Notes under the pieces: generated by a model
The model's database searches: none
What the model was told of the DNA's origin: nothing
What the model saw: only the letters and a program-made list of their open reading frames with translations
Shown: piece after piece, positions 35,928 to 46,745 of the stretch
How positions within the stretch are numbered: position 1 is the first letter of the stretch
Layout of the letters: the number at the start of each line of letters is the position of its first letter
Source of the DNA: Dryas octopetala
Taxonomy: Eukaryota > Streptophyta > Magnoliopsida > Rosales > Rosaceae
Length of the DNA stretch: 64,000 nucleotides
NCBI GenBank assembly: GCA_963921425.1
Contig: OY992833.1
Span: 13,557,738-13,621,737 of the forward strand
Direction of reading: 5' to 3'
Translations under genes and position numbers: made by a program

Positions 35928-36435
35928 ACTACATTAGCAAATTTTCAAGATAATATAAAAGTCTCAAGGGCAATTTTGTCAAAACTTTATAAATTTTAAC
36001 TAACACCCATCATATGTAGCCAAAGAACAAAAATGTCAATGGAAAAGGTACGTTCAAATCAAAGGGGACAACATGTTTGTGACTTAATCTAAAAAACTAC
36101 ATTTAAATGGTAGTTCAATTAAAATATTATATAGTCTTTCATGTTATACCAAAAAATTATTAGAATTTGGTATTTAATCCTAATTTTCTATTTCGATTTA
36201 TCTAAGTTTTTTAAAAATGATCTCAATAGAGACCATTTAAAGTAGATTGTTCTAATCATCAAAATACAATGTAGAGTTAGCTCCACAAGAGATAACTTAA
36301 ATATGTTTATTTATTTAAGAAATCCTTAATGGAAGCTCCTTGATCAAACACATATATATTAATGTATATACATAAATACTTATGATGATGGTAATTGAAT
36401 AACAACAAATATTTTGATTTGACTAGTTTTTTTTA

Positions 36436-36530
36436 TGAATGATCTTTTGATTTGTTGATATTTTGTTAGAATGATCTTTTGATTTGACTGATATTTTGTT
36501 GGAATGATCTTTTGATTTGACTATTTTTTT
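36436..36530. repeat. Minisatellite, about three units of roughly 34 bp
   Basis: The words aatgatcttttgatttg and gatattttgttrg alternate three times. This is a simple tandem duplication without coding capacity. Confidence 0.6.
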
Positions 36531-37072
36531 TTTTTAGGAATGATCGATCTTAAAGATACTAATATTATACTAATATATAAACCTCCATAAAATTCAGAAA
36601 AATTGTATTGTGTTTAAAGATATGTATCTCCTTTTTACAACGTAACATATAAAAATTATCCAAATTGGACCTTTACAACTCCATATAATCGACCATAAAC
36701 TAGGGTCCCATAATTGTTCTTAATTGGAACACTTTGAATGTCGCATTCTCAACTGTGAATACATGGTAATATCACATTCTTTTGCTTGAATTTTTCCTAT
36801 AATATATATAGATGTATATTTATTTATAATTTCGCTTTTTCGAACTGTTCGGATTCGAACACTGCTTTGCTCGAGCATAAATGCAGTGGCTTGAGTAAAT
36901 TGCATTTATTTTGTTCAACAAATAATGATGATTAATAAGAGATTATCTAAGGCCATTCGTAAGCAAAATAGGAATTTAGAGACATGAATTCGAGAGAGAG
37001 AGTGCATCATATATATATATATATATATAGTTCACTTATTAAAAGGAATGATTTTAATAAGAATTGTAAAAG

Positions 37073-37472
37073 GAGGAAATTGCATCATTGGTTCACTTTG
37101 TCTTTAGAAAGTTTCATATTGGTCTACGATTTTTTTTTCGTTTCATATTGGTTTATTAACTTTATAACGTTTCCCATTGTGATCCCAACCATTAAATTAG
37201 CACAAACGGCTTATATTTTAATAATGTGCTGTGCACATGAAGCACTGTTCTGGTCCACTAATTCTTCACTTAGTTTCATATTGGTTCACAACAATGCCCT
37301 CATATGCGCAGCACATGATTAGAATATATAGATGGCTGTTTGTGCTAATTTGACGGTTTGGACCACAATGGAACATGACACAAAGTTAGTGGACCAAAAT
37401 GGAACAAAAAATATAACGTGGACCAATATGGAACTAAGTCAAAAATAAATGGACTAATGGTGCAATTTTCTC
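37073..37472. mobile_element. MITE with long imperfect inverted repeats
   Basis: The left arm begins gaggaaattgcatcattgg. The right arm ends aatggtgcaattttctc. The arms pair over about 57 bp at roughly three quarters identity, and further complementary words continue inward. The element is 400 bp with no gene; the open frame across it is incidental. The arm word catattggtccac resembles the foldback element at 22237. Confidence 0.7.
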
Positions 37473-38806
37473 AAGTAAAAATTATCACATTGGAGCCATC
37501 CCATAATGGGATGAATGATTGAATTGTCTAATTTTTAGATCCCCTTCAAAGAAGGATCCAGAACTCTTAATTTCTTTGACCATTTATTATTTTGATGGTC
37601 ATTTGAGAGTTTCTACTAAATATCGTATACGAGACACTTATATCCATCACCTAGTTAAATGATTAAATAATTTTTAATTGGTTCAATTTTTTTGTAAAAA
37701 TGATTCTTATATATGAACATAACAAATAAATGGTTTAGAGAATTAATTGTATTGCATTGAAATTTTGGTCCACATACAATTTATTTTTAAACTTATTAAA
37801 AAATTCCTTCAAAAACACTGGCAAAAAGTGCATGTAGCACCAAAAAGTGCAGTTAAATTGATGATGTAAGGGTTATTTGGTTATGTTAGAGTATGCTTTA
37901 CGTACCATGTTTAGAAGATTTACGTGCTTAATTAACATTTATAATTTATAATAATTTATTACATCTGTTAGGGATACAAAGGTGCCATTGTAGTGAAAAA
38001 GATTAACGACAATCGGGTTATATTGACAAGTGAGCATTTGAATACTCAATGATTAAGCAGCATGTGTGTAAAATTATCGTTAATAATTTAAAATATTCGC
38101 TCTAAGATTTATAAATAGGTTTTCTTATAAGGCCAAATTAGTAAATATACTCATAAATAATAACATGCGCTAAAAACATTGTTATGCCCACTTTTGATTT
38201 TTCAGCGTCAAGCATTCAAATGCTCGCTTTAAACAACACAAAAACTTTGAAACCTCGCTTATACATGATTGTCATTGTGGTAATCCACAGTTTGTTATTG
38301 GCTGTGAGTGACAAACAATATTAATTTACGTTAAAAAAGAAGAAAATATTAAAAAGTCAAAAATAAAATTGTTAATACACATATAGTTGTCATTGACAAA
38401 GAGTGACAATATTGAGTGTTATAACGCTCACAAAAAAGAATTCGAATGCTCGTTTGAAAATTTGATCTTGTAAGTTTATATGGTAAACCTATTCAACATT
38501 TAAAAAAAATAAAAAATAGAAAGGACCTATTTAACATAAAAAAAATCTAATAATGGAGTAACAAAAAAAATGCAATAACGGAAAGTTGAAAGTGGACTTG
38601 TATAGCTCGATCATTAATTTTCTTTTATAAATGAACAATGAAAGTTTGCAACCTTTATCAATAATTGTGCTTGTCATATCGAAAGGGCCGGATCTCTCGA
38701 AATCGTACTTAAATTATGTATAGCTCTATCACAATATAAAAATATGATCACAATACTTATACAAGCTACGAATAATAATTAACAAATCTGCTTGAAAAAG
38801 ACTTGA
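37473..38806. other. AT-rich region upstream of the SHR-like gene
   Basis: No gene is seen. 38180-38460 has repeated words such as gaatgctcg and gtgacaatattgag that recall the palindrome cluster at 47360-47530, so a shared but decayed repeat is possible. Confidence 0.4.
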
Positions 38807-38815
38807 TATATAATA
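38807..38815 (+). promoter_or_regulatory. Candidate TATA box of the SHR-like gene
   Basis: The word tatataata lies about 100 bp upstream of ATG 38913, a plausible distance for a core promoter with a short leader. Many AT words occur nearby, so the choice is tentative. Confidence 0.4.
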
Positions 38816-38912
38816 GTATGGCTTTCTCTATCACGGCTTTATACTTGCCATTTCCGAGCTCAAATGAGATAGAGCTAGCTCTGCAAATTAGCTAGCTGCT
38901 CCATAAGTTCAC

Positions 38913-40367
38913 ATGGACATATCTCTTTTCGCTCTTAATCACAAAGAAGCAAACTTTGTGCCGTACTCCAACCAGATCAAGAGGATTCATGGTGAGTCTC
39001 AGGCAACTCTAGACATGCAGAGCAGCAACCAGAATCCCCAGAATAGTAGTCAGTACGCATCAACAAGCTTAAGCCGTTCATCCGGCTCAAGCGAGCCGCC
39101 TTGTCCACCGGCGACCGGTAAATGGGCCCCGAGGCTTCTCATGGAGTGTGCAAGGGCGGTCTCGGAGAAAGACTCTAGCAAAATGAATCACCTTCTGTGG
39201 ATGTTGAACGAGCTTGCTTCTCCCTATGGGGATTGTGATCAGAAACTAGCCTCTTATTTCTTGCAGGCCCTCTTTTGTAAGGCCACGGAATCGGGCCTTC
39301 GGTGCTTCAAAACCCTAACCTCAGTGGCTGAGAAGACCCATTCCTTTGATTCAGCCAGGAAGTTGATCCTAAAGTTCCAAGAGGTAAGCCCGTGGACGAC
39401 CTTTGGTCACGTGGCATCCAATGGTGCCATATTGGAAGCCTTAGAGGGAGAGACCAAACTCCACATAATTGACATAAGCAACACCCTTTGCACCCAATGG
39501 CCGACTTTGCTGGAAGCTTTGGCCACAAGAAACAACGAAGAAACGCCGCGTTTGAAGCTCACGGTTGTGGTGACCGCCGGCAGCAATAGTACCGTGACCA
39601 AGTCGGTGATGAAGGAAATTGCTCAGAGAATGGAGAAGTTCGCTAGGTTAATGGGAGTTCCCTTCGAGATTAATGTGATGTTCATGAGTAGTACTAGTGG
39701 ATTGAACACTATGACAAAAGAGAGTTTCGGTGTTGAAGAGGATGAGGCTATTGCTGTGAATTGCATAGGAGCCTTGAGAAGAGTGGGAGTGGAAGAGAGA
39801 GGGGCAGTGATTCGAATGTTTCAATCGCTTAGGCCTCGGGTTGTGACGGTTGTTGAGGAAGAAGCTGATCTTCTGAGCTCAGGCAATGACTTCGTCAAGT
39901 GCTTTGAGGAGTGCCTTAGATTTTACTCCTTGTACTTTGACATGTTAGAAGAAAGCTTTGTCCCAACTAGCAATGAAAGGTTGATGCTGGAGAGGGAGTG
40001 CTCAAGAAGCATAGTTAGGGTTTTGGGTTGTTTTGATACTCCTCATGATCATGATATGGACGAGGATGATGAAATCAACGGCGAAGATCGTCATCAGATG
40101 GGGTGTGAGAGAAGGGAGAGAGGGAGGCAATGGTCTGAGAGGCTCAAGGAGGCAGCATTTTCGCCGGTGGGGTTTAGCGACGACGTTGTTGACGATGTCA
40201 AGGCGTTGCTAAAGAGGTATAGAGCCGGGTGGGCGGTTGTGGTGCCACAATTAGGAGCAGAAGAAGATGATCAAATTACTCATCAAACACCTGGAATTTA
40301 CTTGACATGGAAAGAGGAACCTCTAGTATGGGCTTCTATATGGAAACCTGCAGCCCCCTCTAGCTAG
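38913..40367 (+). CDS. SHR: GRAS transcription factor, SHORT-ROOT-like
   Basis: An intact single-exon gene of 484 aa. SHORT-ROOT proteins work with SCARECROW to set ground-tissue and vascular patterning. They move between cells and bind DNA through partner proteins. The GRAS domain runs from about residue 70 ([14 protein letters not shown]) to the end: leucine-rich region I at 71-130, the VHIID motif as LHIIDIS at 183-189, the PFYRE-region core [14 protein letters not shown] at 307-320, [19 protein letters not shown] at 355-373, and the SAW ending VWASIWKP at 472-479. Plant SHR proteins lack introns, as here. The N-terminal 69 residues are short and serine-rich, without the long low-complexity region of Arabidopsis SHR. 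An acidic loop ([12 protein letters not shown], 381-392) is inserted before [17 protein letters not shown]. It may be an SHR paralogue of the SHR2 type rather than the strict SHR orthologue. Confidence 0.93.
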   Translation: MDISLFALNHKEANFVPYSNQIKRIHGESQATLDMQSSNQNPQNSSQYASTSLSRSSGSSEPPCPPATGKWAPRLLMECARAVSEKDSSKMNHLLWMLNELASPYGDCDQKLASYFLQALFCKATESGLRCFKTLTSVAEKTHSFDSARKLILKFQEVSPWTTFGHVASNGAILEALEGETKLHIIDISNTLCTQWPTLLEALATRNNEETPRLKLTVVVTAGSNSTVTKSVMKEIAQRMEKFARLMGVPFEINVMFMSSTSGLNTMTKESFGVEEDEAIAVNCIGALRRVGVEERGAVIRMFQSLRPRVVTVVEEEADLLSSGNDFVKCFEECLRFYSLYFDMLEESFVPTSNERLMLERECSRSIVRVLGCFDTPHDHDMDEDDEINGEDRHQMGCERRERGRQWSERLKEAAFSPVGFSDDVVDDVKALLKRYRAGWAVVVPQLGAEEDDQITHQTPGIYLTWKEEPLVWASIWKPAAPSS

Positions 40368-42113
40368 TTACTTAATGTTCTTCATTTTTCTAGATTCTTA
40401 CTCATCATCATGCATGCCTAGCTTAATGCCTTTTTCTTTTCTCATCTTTCATTTCTATCTTTATGTCCTACTTTTCTTTTGCTTTGTGCTTGGGAGTTTG
40501 TGCAATTCCTTTTTATATTTCTAGCTGGTTTTATTTTATTGTTCTTGTCCTCTTTTCAAGTTCCATAGCATTAGTTCATTGTAAATGTCCATTTGGATTG
40601 CTTGCTTACCATCTTCCTCTTCGTCCCTGCAGAGTGGATATATTCTGAATGGAAATCCATTTTTTTTTTGTACTATATCTTATTTTTGTTTGTTTCAAAT
40701 TTAACTATATATGTATTACAATTTTAAAGACTATATATTTATGGATGTAACTTCCCAATACATCAAAAAAGTTTTACGAATTCAACACTCTCTTGTCCAC
40801 ACACTTCTGTAAAAACAAATATAACAAGAAAAAAATTTGTAGAAAATCTGAATCATTGATTAATTCTGTAAAGTGCGTGCAATATTTAATTAATTTGCAT
40901 TGTATTTGGTTTGTATGCAACTTAACCAACAAGAGCACACAAATTTCGTATATATGAATGTGTCCATGTAGTAGATGTTGGGCAGAACTGAATTATATAT
41001 GTGGACATAGTGGTTTGTGATTGATCTTCCTTTGTTTATATTAAAGTTATATCTGCCGACCGACGTACGTGTTTAACATATCAAATTAATTTACTTCAGA
41101 AATGAAAATTGAAAATAAAAATGAATGATTGTTATGACTTCTCTAGATTCATTGATGATCACGCTAGTGAATTATTTAGTCCTACGTACTATAAAGAGAA
41201 TCCAAACTTAGTACTAAATTAAGTAATTAGAGCATCTATTAATTCGCTGCTTCAAGTACTGTTAAAAAAGAAAGCTCCAAAACCAGGCTTTAGCGATGTG
41301 AAAATTGAAAGAGAATCACAAATAGAAGAAGTTAAACACCTTGGTAAACAGCCGTCAAGTTTTTAAAAGAATGTTTCTCTTTCTTATTAAATACTCAAAT
41401 CAAATTGAAAAGTTTAGAGATCAAAATTAATGAAAGGGTACGTCATAATTCGATTTAACCCTAAGCACATTTGATGAATTTTTTGGTTAATTAACACATT
41501 AACAAAATTGAATTAAGGAGGGAAGAGTAAGAGTACTTAATGGTGTGGAAGCATAGAAATATATTGACATAAAGAAAGAAGGGCCCCAAGAGAGAGCTTG
41601 GTGGCAAGCAGAAGCGTACCAACTAGATCCCATGTTTGCCTTTTGGTCCAGTGAGTCCAGTGATTTGAATGGCATATTTGCCTTGATTAATATATTCATG
41701 TACTAACTTTAAGCCAACATTATATAGTGGAAAGCTACTTTTCTAGTTTTAGATAAGACTGTGCACTACCTCACTTCACTTTTTATGTTACTTGTTGTTT
41801 ATCATATCCTCTTGGTAGTAAATGAAACCCTCTAGCTTTAAATTTAATTCTCTCTCACACACAAAAAGCTTCTCTGATATCTGTTAGCAACTTAGCATAT
41901 ATGCACGCACATCTTTTTAGTTTCTAGCTAGAATGACTTTTTTTTTTCTTCTTCTTCTTCTTCTGAACCGACGAAGACGTACATTTTTTGTGTATGAATC
42001 ATTAATGCTAGAATTTATCTGAATAAATCGAAATTAAAATTGATAGACCGCTCAAATACTAAATAAGTTTCGACCAAAAAAAACCACTAAATAAGTTAAT
42101 AAAAAACTAATTA
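40368..42113. other. Downstream region of the SHR-like gene and spacer
   Basis: The first part is probably the 3' untranslated region, T-rich to about 40680. Beyond that it is AT-rich. A tttcttcttcttctt microsatellite lies near 41941-41963. No gene is seen. Confidence 0.4.
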
Positions 42114-42290
42114 TTCTTTTTGGCTCACCACACAACAAAATTTTATAATCCAAATTATCCATTGTTTAGATTTCACTTCAAATATCATATTTGCAAAAAA
42201 TAGCCAAATCAATAATCATTTAATCATTTAATTGTGATCAAATCAATAAATGAACACAATGTTTTCGATAAAACATCACTACCACAATTT
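42114..42290. mobile_element. MITE fragment related to the element at 46351
   Basis: It shares the words ctcaccacaca, acttcaaatatcat, ttgcaaaaaat, atcatttaatcat and gttttcgataaaa, in the same order, with the left arm of the MITE at 46351-46745. The other arm is missing, so it is a half element. Confidence 0.55.
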
Positions 42291-44476
42291 TGGCCAAAGG
42301 CCTCCAATGAAGGCAACTAAAGTTGGGGGCGTGCCAATTGCTAAGGAAGGTGTTCACCAATAATTAACATTAGTGGCCACATTAATATGTCATATATGAA
42401 CAGTGAATTCATATCCAACCTTTTCTTCTGATTAGTTGATAACACAGTGGCAGCCCATTAATTTAAAGTAATAAAAGGGGGTCCATTCATTTAGGGACTA
42501 AAAAAGGGAGTTAAAAAGGGCGTTCAATATTTTGTCTGGTTGCTCCTACTTGCTAAACCAAGATACTGGGGTTCCCTTGTGGCAGCATCTCTTTCTTCCC
42601 ACCCCCAACCCAAACGGGATCCAGCATCGGTGGGTGTCAATGGTCACGCCTGAAAGTGCCGATCGGCTCAAAACCCAGATCTATAATCTCATTCTCAAAT
42701 AGCTTTCCCTCCTGCGATACTGCCTCTGCCGCTCCCTCAGCCCTCTCTTGCACCCATTTCTGTTTTTCCTTTTGTCTTCTTCTCCCCATTTTGATCTTCT
42801 TCTTCTTCTTCCTTCGCGCGCTGCCGAGAGCACAGGCTGCACAGCAGGTAATTTTTTTTTTCTTCTTTTCCACGCCTCTTCTGATTCTACTCCTTCTCTG
42901 CCTCTTCTTTCCTCTTTTTCTTCTTTTCATTATTTTTCCTCTTCTTTTGCAAATTGTGGTTAGGGTTCGACTTGGGTGCAGTTTGGGTTCGATTGGGTGC
43001 TGTTGGAGCTCGATTTCAGGTTGATTTTCAAGTTCTGATGATTATTGGTTTTGGGGGTTTCATATCTAATTGGTTTTAGGTGTTGAATTATTGCAGTGGC
43101 TGGGTATGCAAGGTCTCAGGGAAAGACTTCGCTCACCTTTTTTATTTCTGAGGAATAATATGCTGGTCTACATCTTCAGTTTCATATGGGTCTCCATATT
43201 ATTATCCCAATCTCATTGGAAATCCTTTACAAAGCTGCTAATTGTAGGTATGGTTTCTCTTTGTTCTTTCATATGGTTATTAGTTTTTTTTTTTCTCAAT
43301 TTAAAATGGTTAACTGAGCTTTGTTATGTATTTGAATTTTGCCTGGGATTTAAATTTTAATTGGGTAATTTTTTTCTCTCTAGCTTTCTTTCTTTTACCT
43401 GGGATTTAATTGGTACGTTTGTGTTGATTTATATATATGTATATGTTAGATTTTCATATGGAGAATTGTATGTAAAACTTGATGGGGTTTTGTTGAGGCA
43501 CATAATTTAATTGGCAACTCTTTCTTTCTGAAAATTTTCACAGGAAAATCGTATGAGGAAGTTAATGTACAAAGCTACTAGGTCTGCTGGGTTGGAATGA
43601 TTGCTCAATTATTGCTGGTGGTGTTTTATGCTCATGTCAGGTAATGATCTTTTCCTTCTATGTTATTTTATCTCATGTATTGAGGGAAACAAAAATCAAC
43701 CTATATTAGTGAAAATAAATAGTTACTAATCTGGAATTTGTAGACAAAAATCGATACTATCATTATGTAATTTGTAGATTGGGTCCGGTAGCTAGGTTGA
43801 TTTTTGAGCCTTGGGTTTAAAAGTTGCATTGGTGATGCTACATCTGATATATGTGGGCATTTTGTTTCTGAATGATGGAGGGATAATAGAGAAAACTAAA
43901 ACAAAACCATGGTATGCTAATGCCTCTATACTTTTATTTACTCTGCATTTTTCTTGCATTTCATTTTGTGGTGAAAAGCCTAATACATGTATTTATAAAG
44001 AAGTTTAGCCCATTTGTACAAATGGGTTACTCTAGCCCATTAAATAGTATTGCCTTCAAGTTCACAGGTGAACAGAGGAATGAGTCACAGATGGGGTTCA
44101 AACATGCATATGGGGAAAGTATATGTCTGAACCTCATATGTGACTTGAATACTAGCATGAGTTCCCCTTAACTAGTCTTTCTTTTTCTTTTTCAACATGA
44201 ATGGCATAATAGTTTCTCTATTGCCTTTCAGTAGGCATGAGGCATTTTTTCAGTGCTATCCAAGTTCATTATATTTTTCATTTTGCAAGCGTATTTGAGT
44301 TTGTTGTAGTGAAAAGTATGTTTTCACTTCTATTAATTATAATTTCGATGATGGCATGTTTATAACTCCAAAATATGGTTTTGCTTATGTTCAACTTTGA
44401 CCAAACAAAATTCATTTTCAACTTATGTTCCTTTTTCTTGTGAGTTTATACTTTGTGGTTTTGCTTGGTTGCGATG
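42291..44476 (+). other. Pyrimidine-rich, possibly transcribed region, not assigned
   Basis: 42580-42850 is unusually C- and CT-rich, resembling a 5' leader, and ends acagcaggtaattttt, a good splice donor. Downstream are candidate splice borders (for example ttgtaggtatgg near 43248 and gtcaggtaatg near 43640), but no exon set yields a protein I recognise. It could be a non-coding transcript or the remains of a gene. The basic minus-strand frame at 42637-42930 is the shadow of the CT tract. Confidence 0.3.
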
Positions 44477-44600
44477 TAGGACAAGAAGATCAAAAAGAAG
44501 ACTTGAGGACCAAACCTCATGAGAGAGGACCGGACCTCTAGAAGCTGAGAAGAAGATTGAGGACCGGACCTCGTGAGAGAAGACCGAACCTCCAGTAGCT
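44477..44600. repeat. Short repeats of a near-palindromic GAGGACCGGACCTC word
   Basis: The 14-mer gaggaccggacctc or a close variant occurs about four times within 110 bp, with another partial copy near 44915. The word is almost its own reverse complement (two mismatches). Its function is unknown. Confidence 0.55.
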
Positions 44601-45437
44601 TGAAAGTGCGAAACCTCCTTCTTCATTTGCACTTTTCTTCTCTCTTCCTTTTCATCCTTCACTTTTTTTAATCCCACTGCAGGATATGTTTGGTGGGAAA
44701 ATGTATTTTGAATTCTAATTAATTAGTCACCAACATATATTCATGGAGACATTGTTTAATGATATCAATTCTAACACCAATACAGCAACCTTACATCTAA
44801 TGGTGAAAGGAAAAAACCATGGCATGACATTAATTAATAATATCAATCCTCCACCAATTTAGCAACCCCAATAGAGATGGTGAACAAGTGAAACCCACTA
44901 ACTGCAGCATTGGTGAGGACCGGACCTGTCAGACTGACACTGCAGGTTTTGGCAGAAGCTTCCACCATGCTTACATGTGGGTGGCCTTAGCTCCCTTGCC
45001 ACCCCAACACCAACCTCCAACATGATATATGGTGACTGCAGTGTGGCAAGGGACATTACAAACTAACAAAAGTGGCAGTTGCCTCTATGCCTACCAAAAA
45101 AAATTGGTTGCCTTTGCTTGTTTTTCTTTTAGTGCATTCAAATGATTATAATGATAATCAAATGACGAAATGATTATGGGTTTAGTTCAATTTTTTGCGA
45201 AAATAATATTTTAAGTGAGAGCTAAAAAGTAGGGATTCCATCATGTGGTGCATTTCAAAATGTGATTAATTTCTTATATATTAACTTAATAATTAATTAG
45301 TATTTGAGCACTCCTATTAACATTAGATTTCAATTTATTAGCAAAACTTTATTTGTTTTATATATAGGCCAACTCTAGATCCGGCCAGTTCAATTCTATA
45401 ACAAATAACATACATGTAATGATTCATAAGTCCATAT
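44601..45437. other. Spacer
   Basis: I see no gene here. It contains one partial copy of the ggaccggacctg word near 44918; otherwise it is AT-rich. Confidence 0.4.
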
Positions 45438-45644
45438 TACAGTTCTAAGAAGGACTTGCCTTCACGGGAATAGGAGAGGTGGCATCCCGGCCTTCCTTTC
45501 ATCTTTGTCTCTGTCTCTCTTCCCCTCTCCCTCTCCCTCTCCCTCTCACCTCTTTCTCTTTCTCTCATTTCTGTCTCTGTCTCTCTCTTAGGAGGGATGC
45601 CACATCTCCTATCACGGGGACATGCAAGTTTTATTCTACAGTTC
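45438..45644. mobile_element. 191-bp MITE with pyrimidine-rich core and 8-bp target duplication
   Basis: The body is 45446-45636. The 8-mer tacagttc flanks it (45438-45445, 45637-45644). The arms are imperfect inverted repeats: gaataggagaggtggcatcc on the left pairs with ggatgccacatctcctat on the right. The middle is a ctctctccctctccct run of about 100 bases. The 8-bp duplication suggests hAT mobilisation. Confidence 0.72.
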
Positions 45645-46350
45645 CTAATCAATTAGTATGGATAATTAAATTTGTCCTAAACTGGTACAGCCACATTATG
45701 TTTGACTTGCTAGGTTTAGTACATTTTATTCCCATTTTACCCTTCATTATTTTAGTTATAATTTCAGTTTGTTTAAAATTTCTTAAGTCTAGCACTACAA
45801 ATTAGTGGCATAGTTTGTAATTTTGGGTGTATTTTATGCCTGAAATATAATTAGGTGGTTGATAGGGGTTCTTAGGAGAGTCATGGGGTGACATGAGGTT
45901 TTGGGATGATAGGGCATTTAAAATTACGGACTGTTTTTTTATGGCAATGGTAATTTCATTGTATGAGATTTAGTTTTTTGTGGATTTTTGTTATGATGGG
46001 AAATTTGAAAAACTAGCTATAATTTATTTTATTTAACGACTTCTTAAAGTTTAGGAATTTAACACTCGAGTAGTACTCAAGCACCCATCGAGAAATGCTC
46101 GAACCCCATTGAAGGCATAATCATACAAGGAAAATAAATCCTAAAATTAATGTTTAAGGAATCCTAAAATAATACACTACAAGAAATAATCAACTAGCTA
46201 GGCTTATTAGAAATGAATCCTTGTCCAACAAGGTAGAGAAATCCTTATTAATTGGAATTTACTTGTCTATCACACCCTCACAAGCTGAACGACAAGGCAC
46301 GAACTAGAGGATCAACTAAAATAAAGGAAAACATATATATATATATATAT
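45645..46350. other. AT-rich spacer
   Basis: No gene is seen. It ends in an (AT)n tract (46334-46350) adjoining the next MITE. Confidence 0.4.
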
Positions 46351-46745
46351 GAGTGCTCTAAAACTAACTAGTTAGGAAATTAATACGAAGCTAACCATGC
46401 TTTGGGGACCACCACATAACTAATCTCATAATCTAAACCGTCAATTATTTAGGTCATACTTCAAAGATCATCATTACAAAAAATCAACTAAATCGGAAAT
46501 CATTTAGTCATCTAATTGAGATCAAATAAATAGACGATTAGTGTTTTCGATAAAAGCACATAAATAGTTGTTGTTATAATCAAATGACTAAATGATTTCC
46601 GAATTTGAAAATTTTTTATAAGGATGATCTTTGAAGTAGGGTCTAAAAAATAGACGTTTCAGATTTTGAGATTACATTGTGCGGTAGGCCCAACATGGTG
46701 GTTAGTTTTGTATTAACTTACTAACTAGTCAGTTTTAGAGCATTC
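46351..46745. mobile_element. 395-bp MITE inserted between (AT)n tracts
   Basis: The left arm starts gagtgctctaaaactaacta and the right arm ends gttttagagcattc. The arms pair over more than 150 bp with mismatches. Both flanks are (AT)n runs, so the target duplication cannot be separated from the microsatellite. Confidence 0.8.

Larger units (their letters stand above)
35317..37072. other. AT-rich spacer with small tandem repeats
   Basis: No gene is seen. It includes two copies of a tcagtcacaactaaat word at 35862-35927, a roughly 34-bp tandem repeat at 36436-36530 and an (AT)n tract at 37009-37029. Confidence 0.4.

Noticed and set aside
36984..37322. 112-residue open frame on the plus strand
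   Set aside because: It falls within a MITE and an (AT)n tract, without motifs.
42637..42930. Basic lysine- and arginine-rich minus-strand protein
   Set aside because: It is the complement of a CT-rich tract and has no family-like pattern.
45437..45652. Arginine- and glutamate-repeat protein on the minus strand
   Set aside because: It is a translation of the CT repeat core of a MITE.
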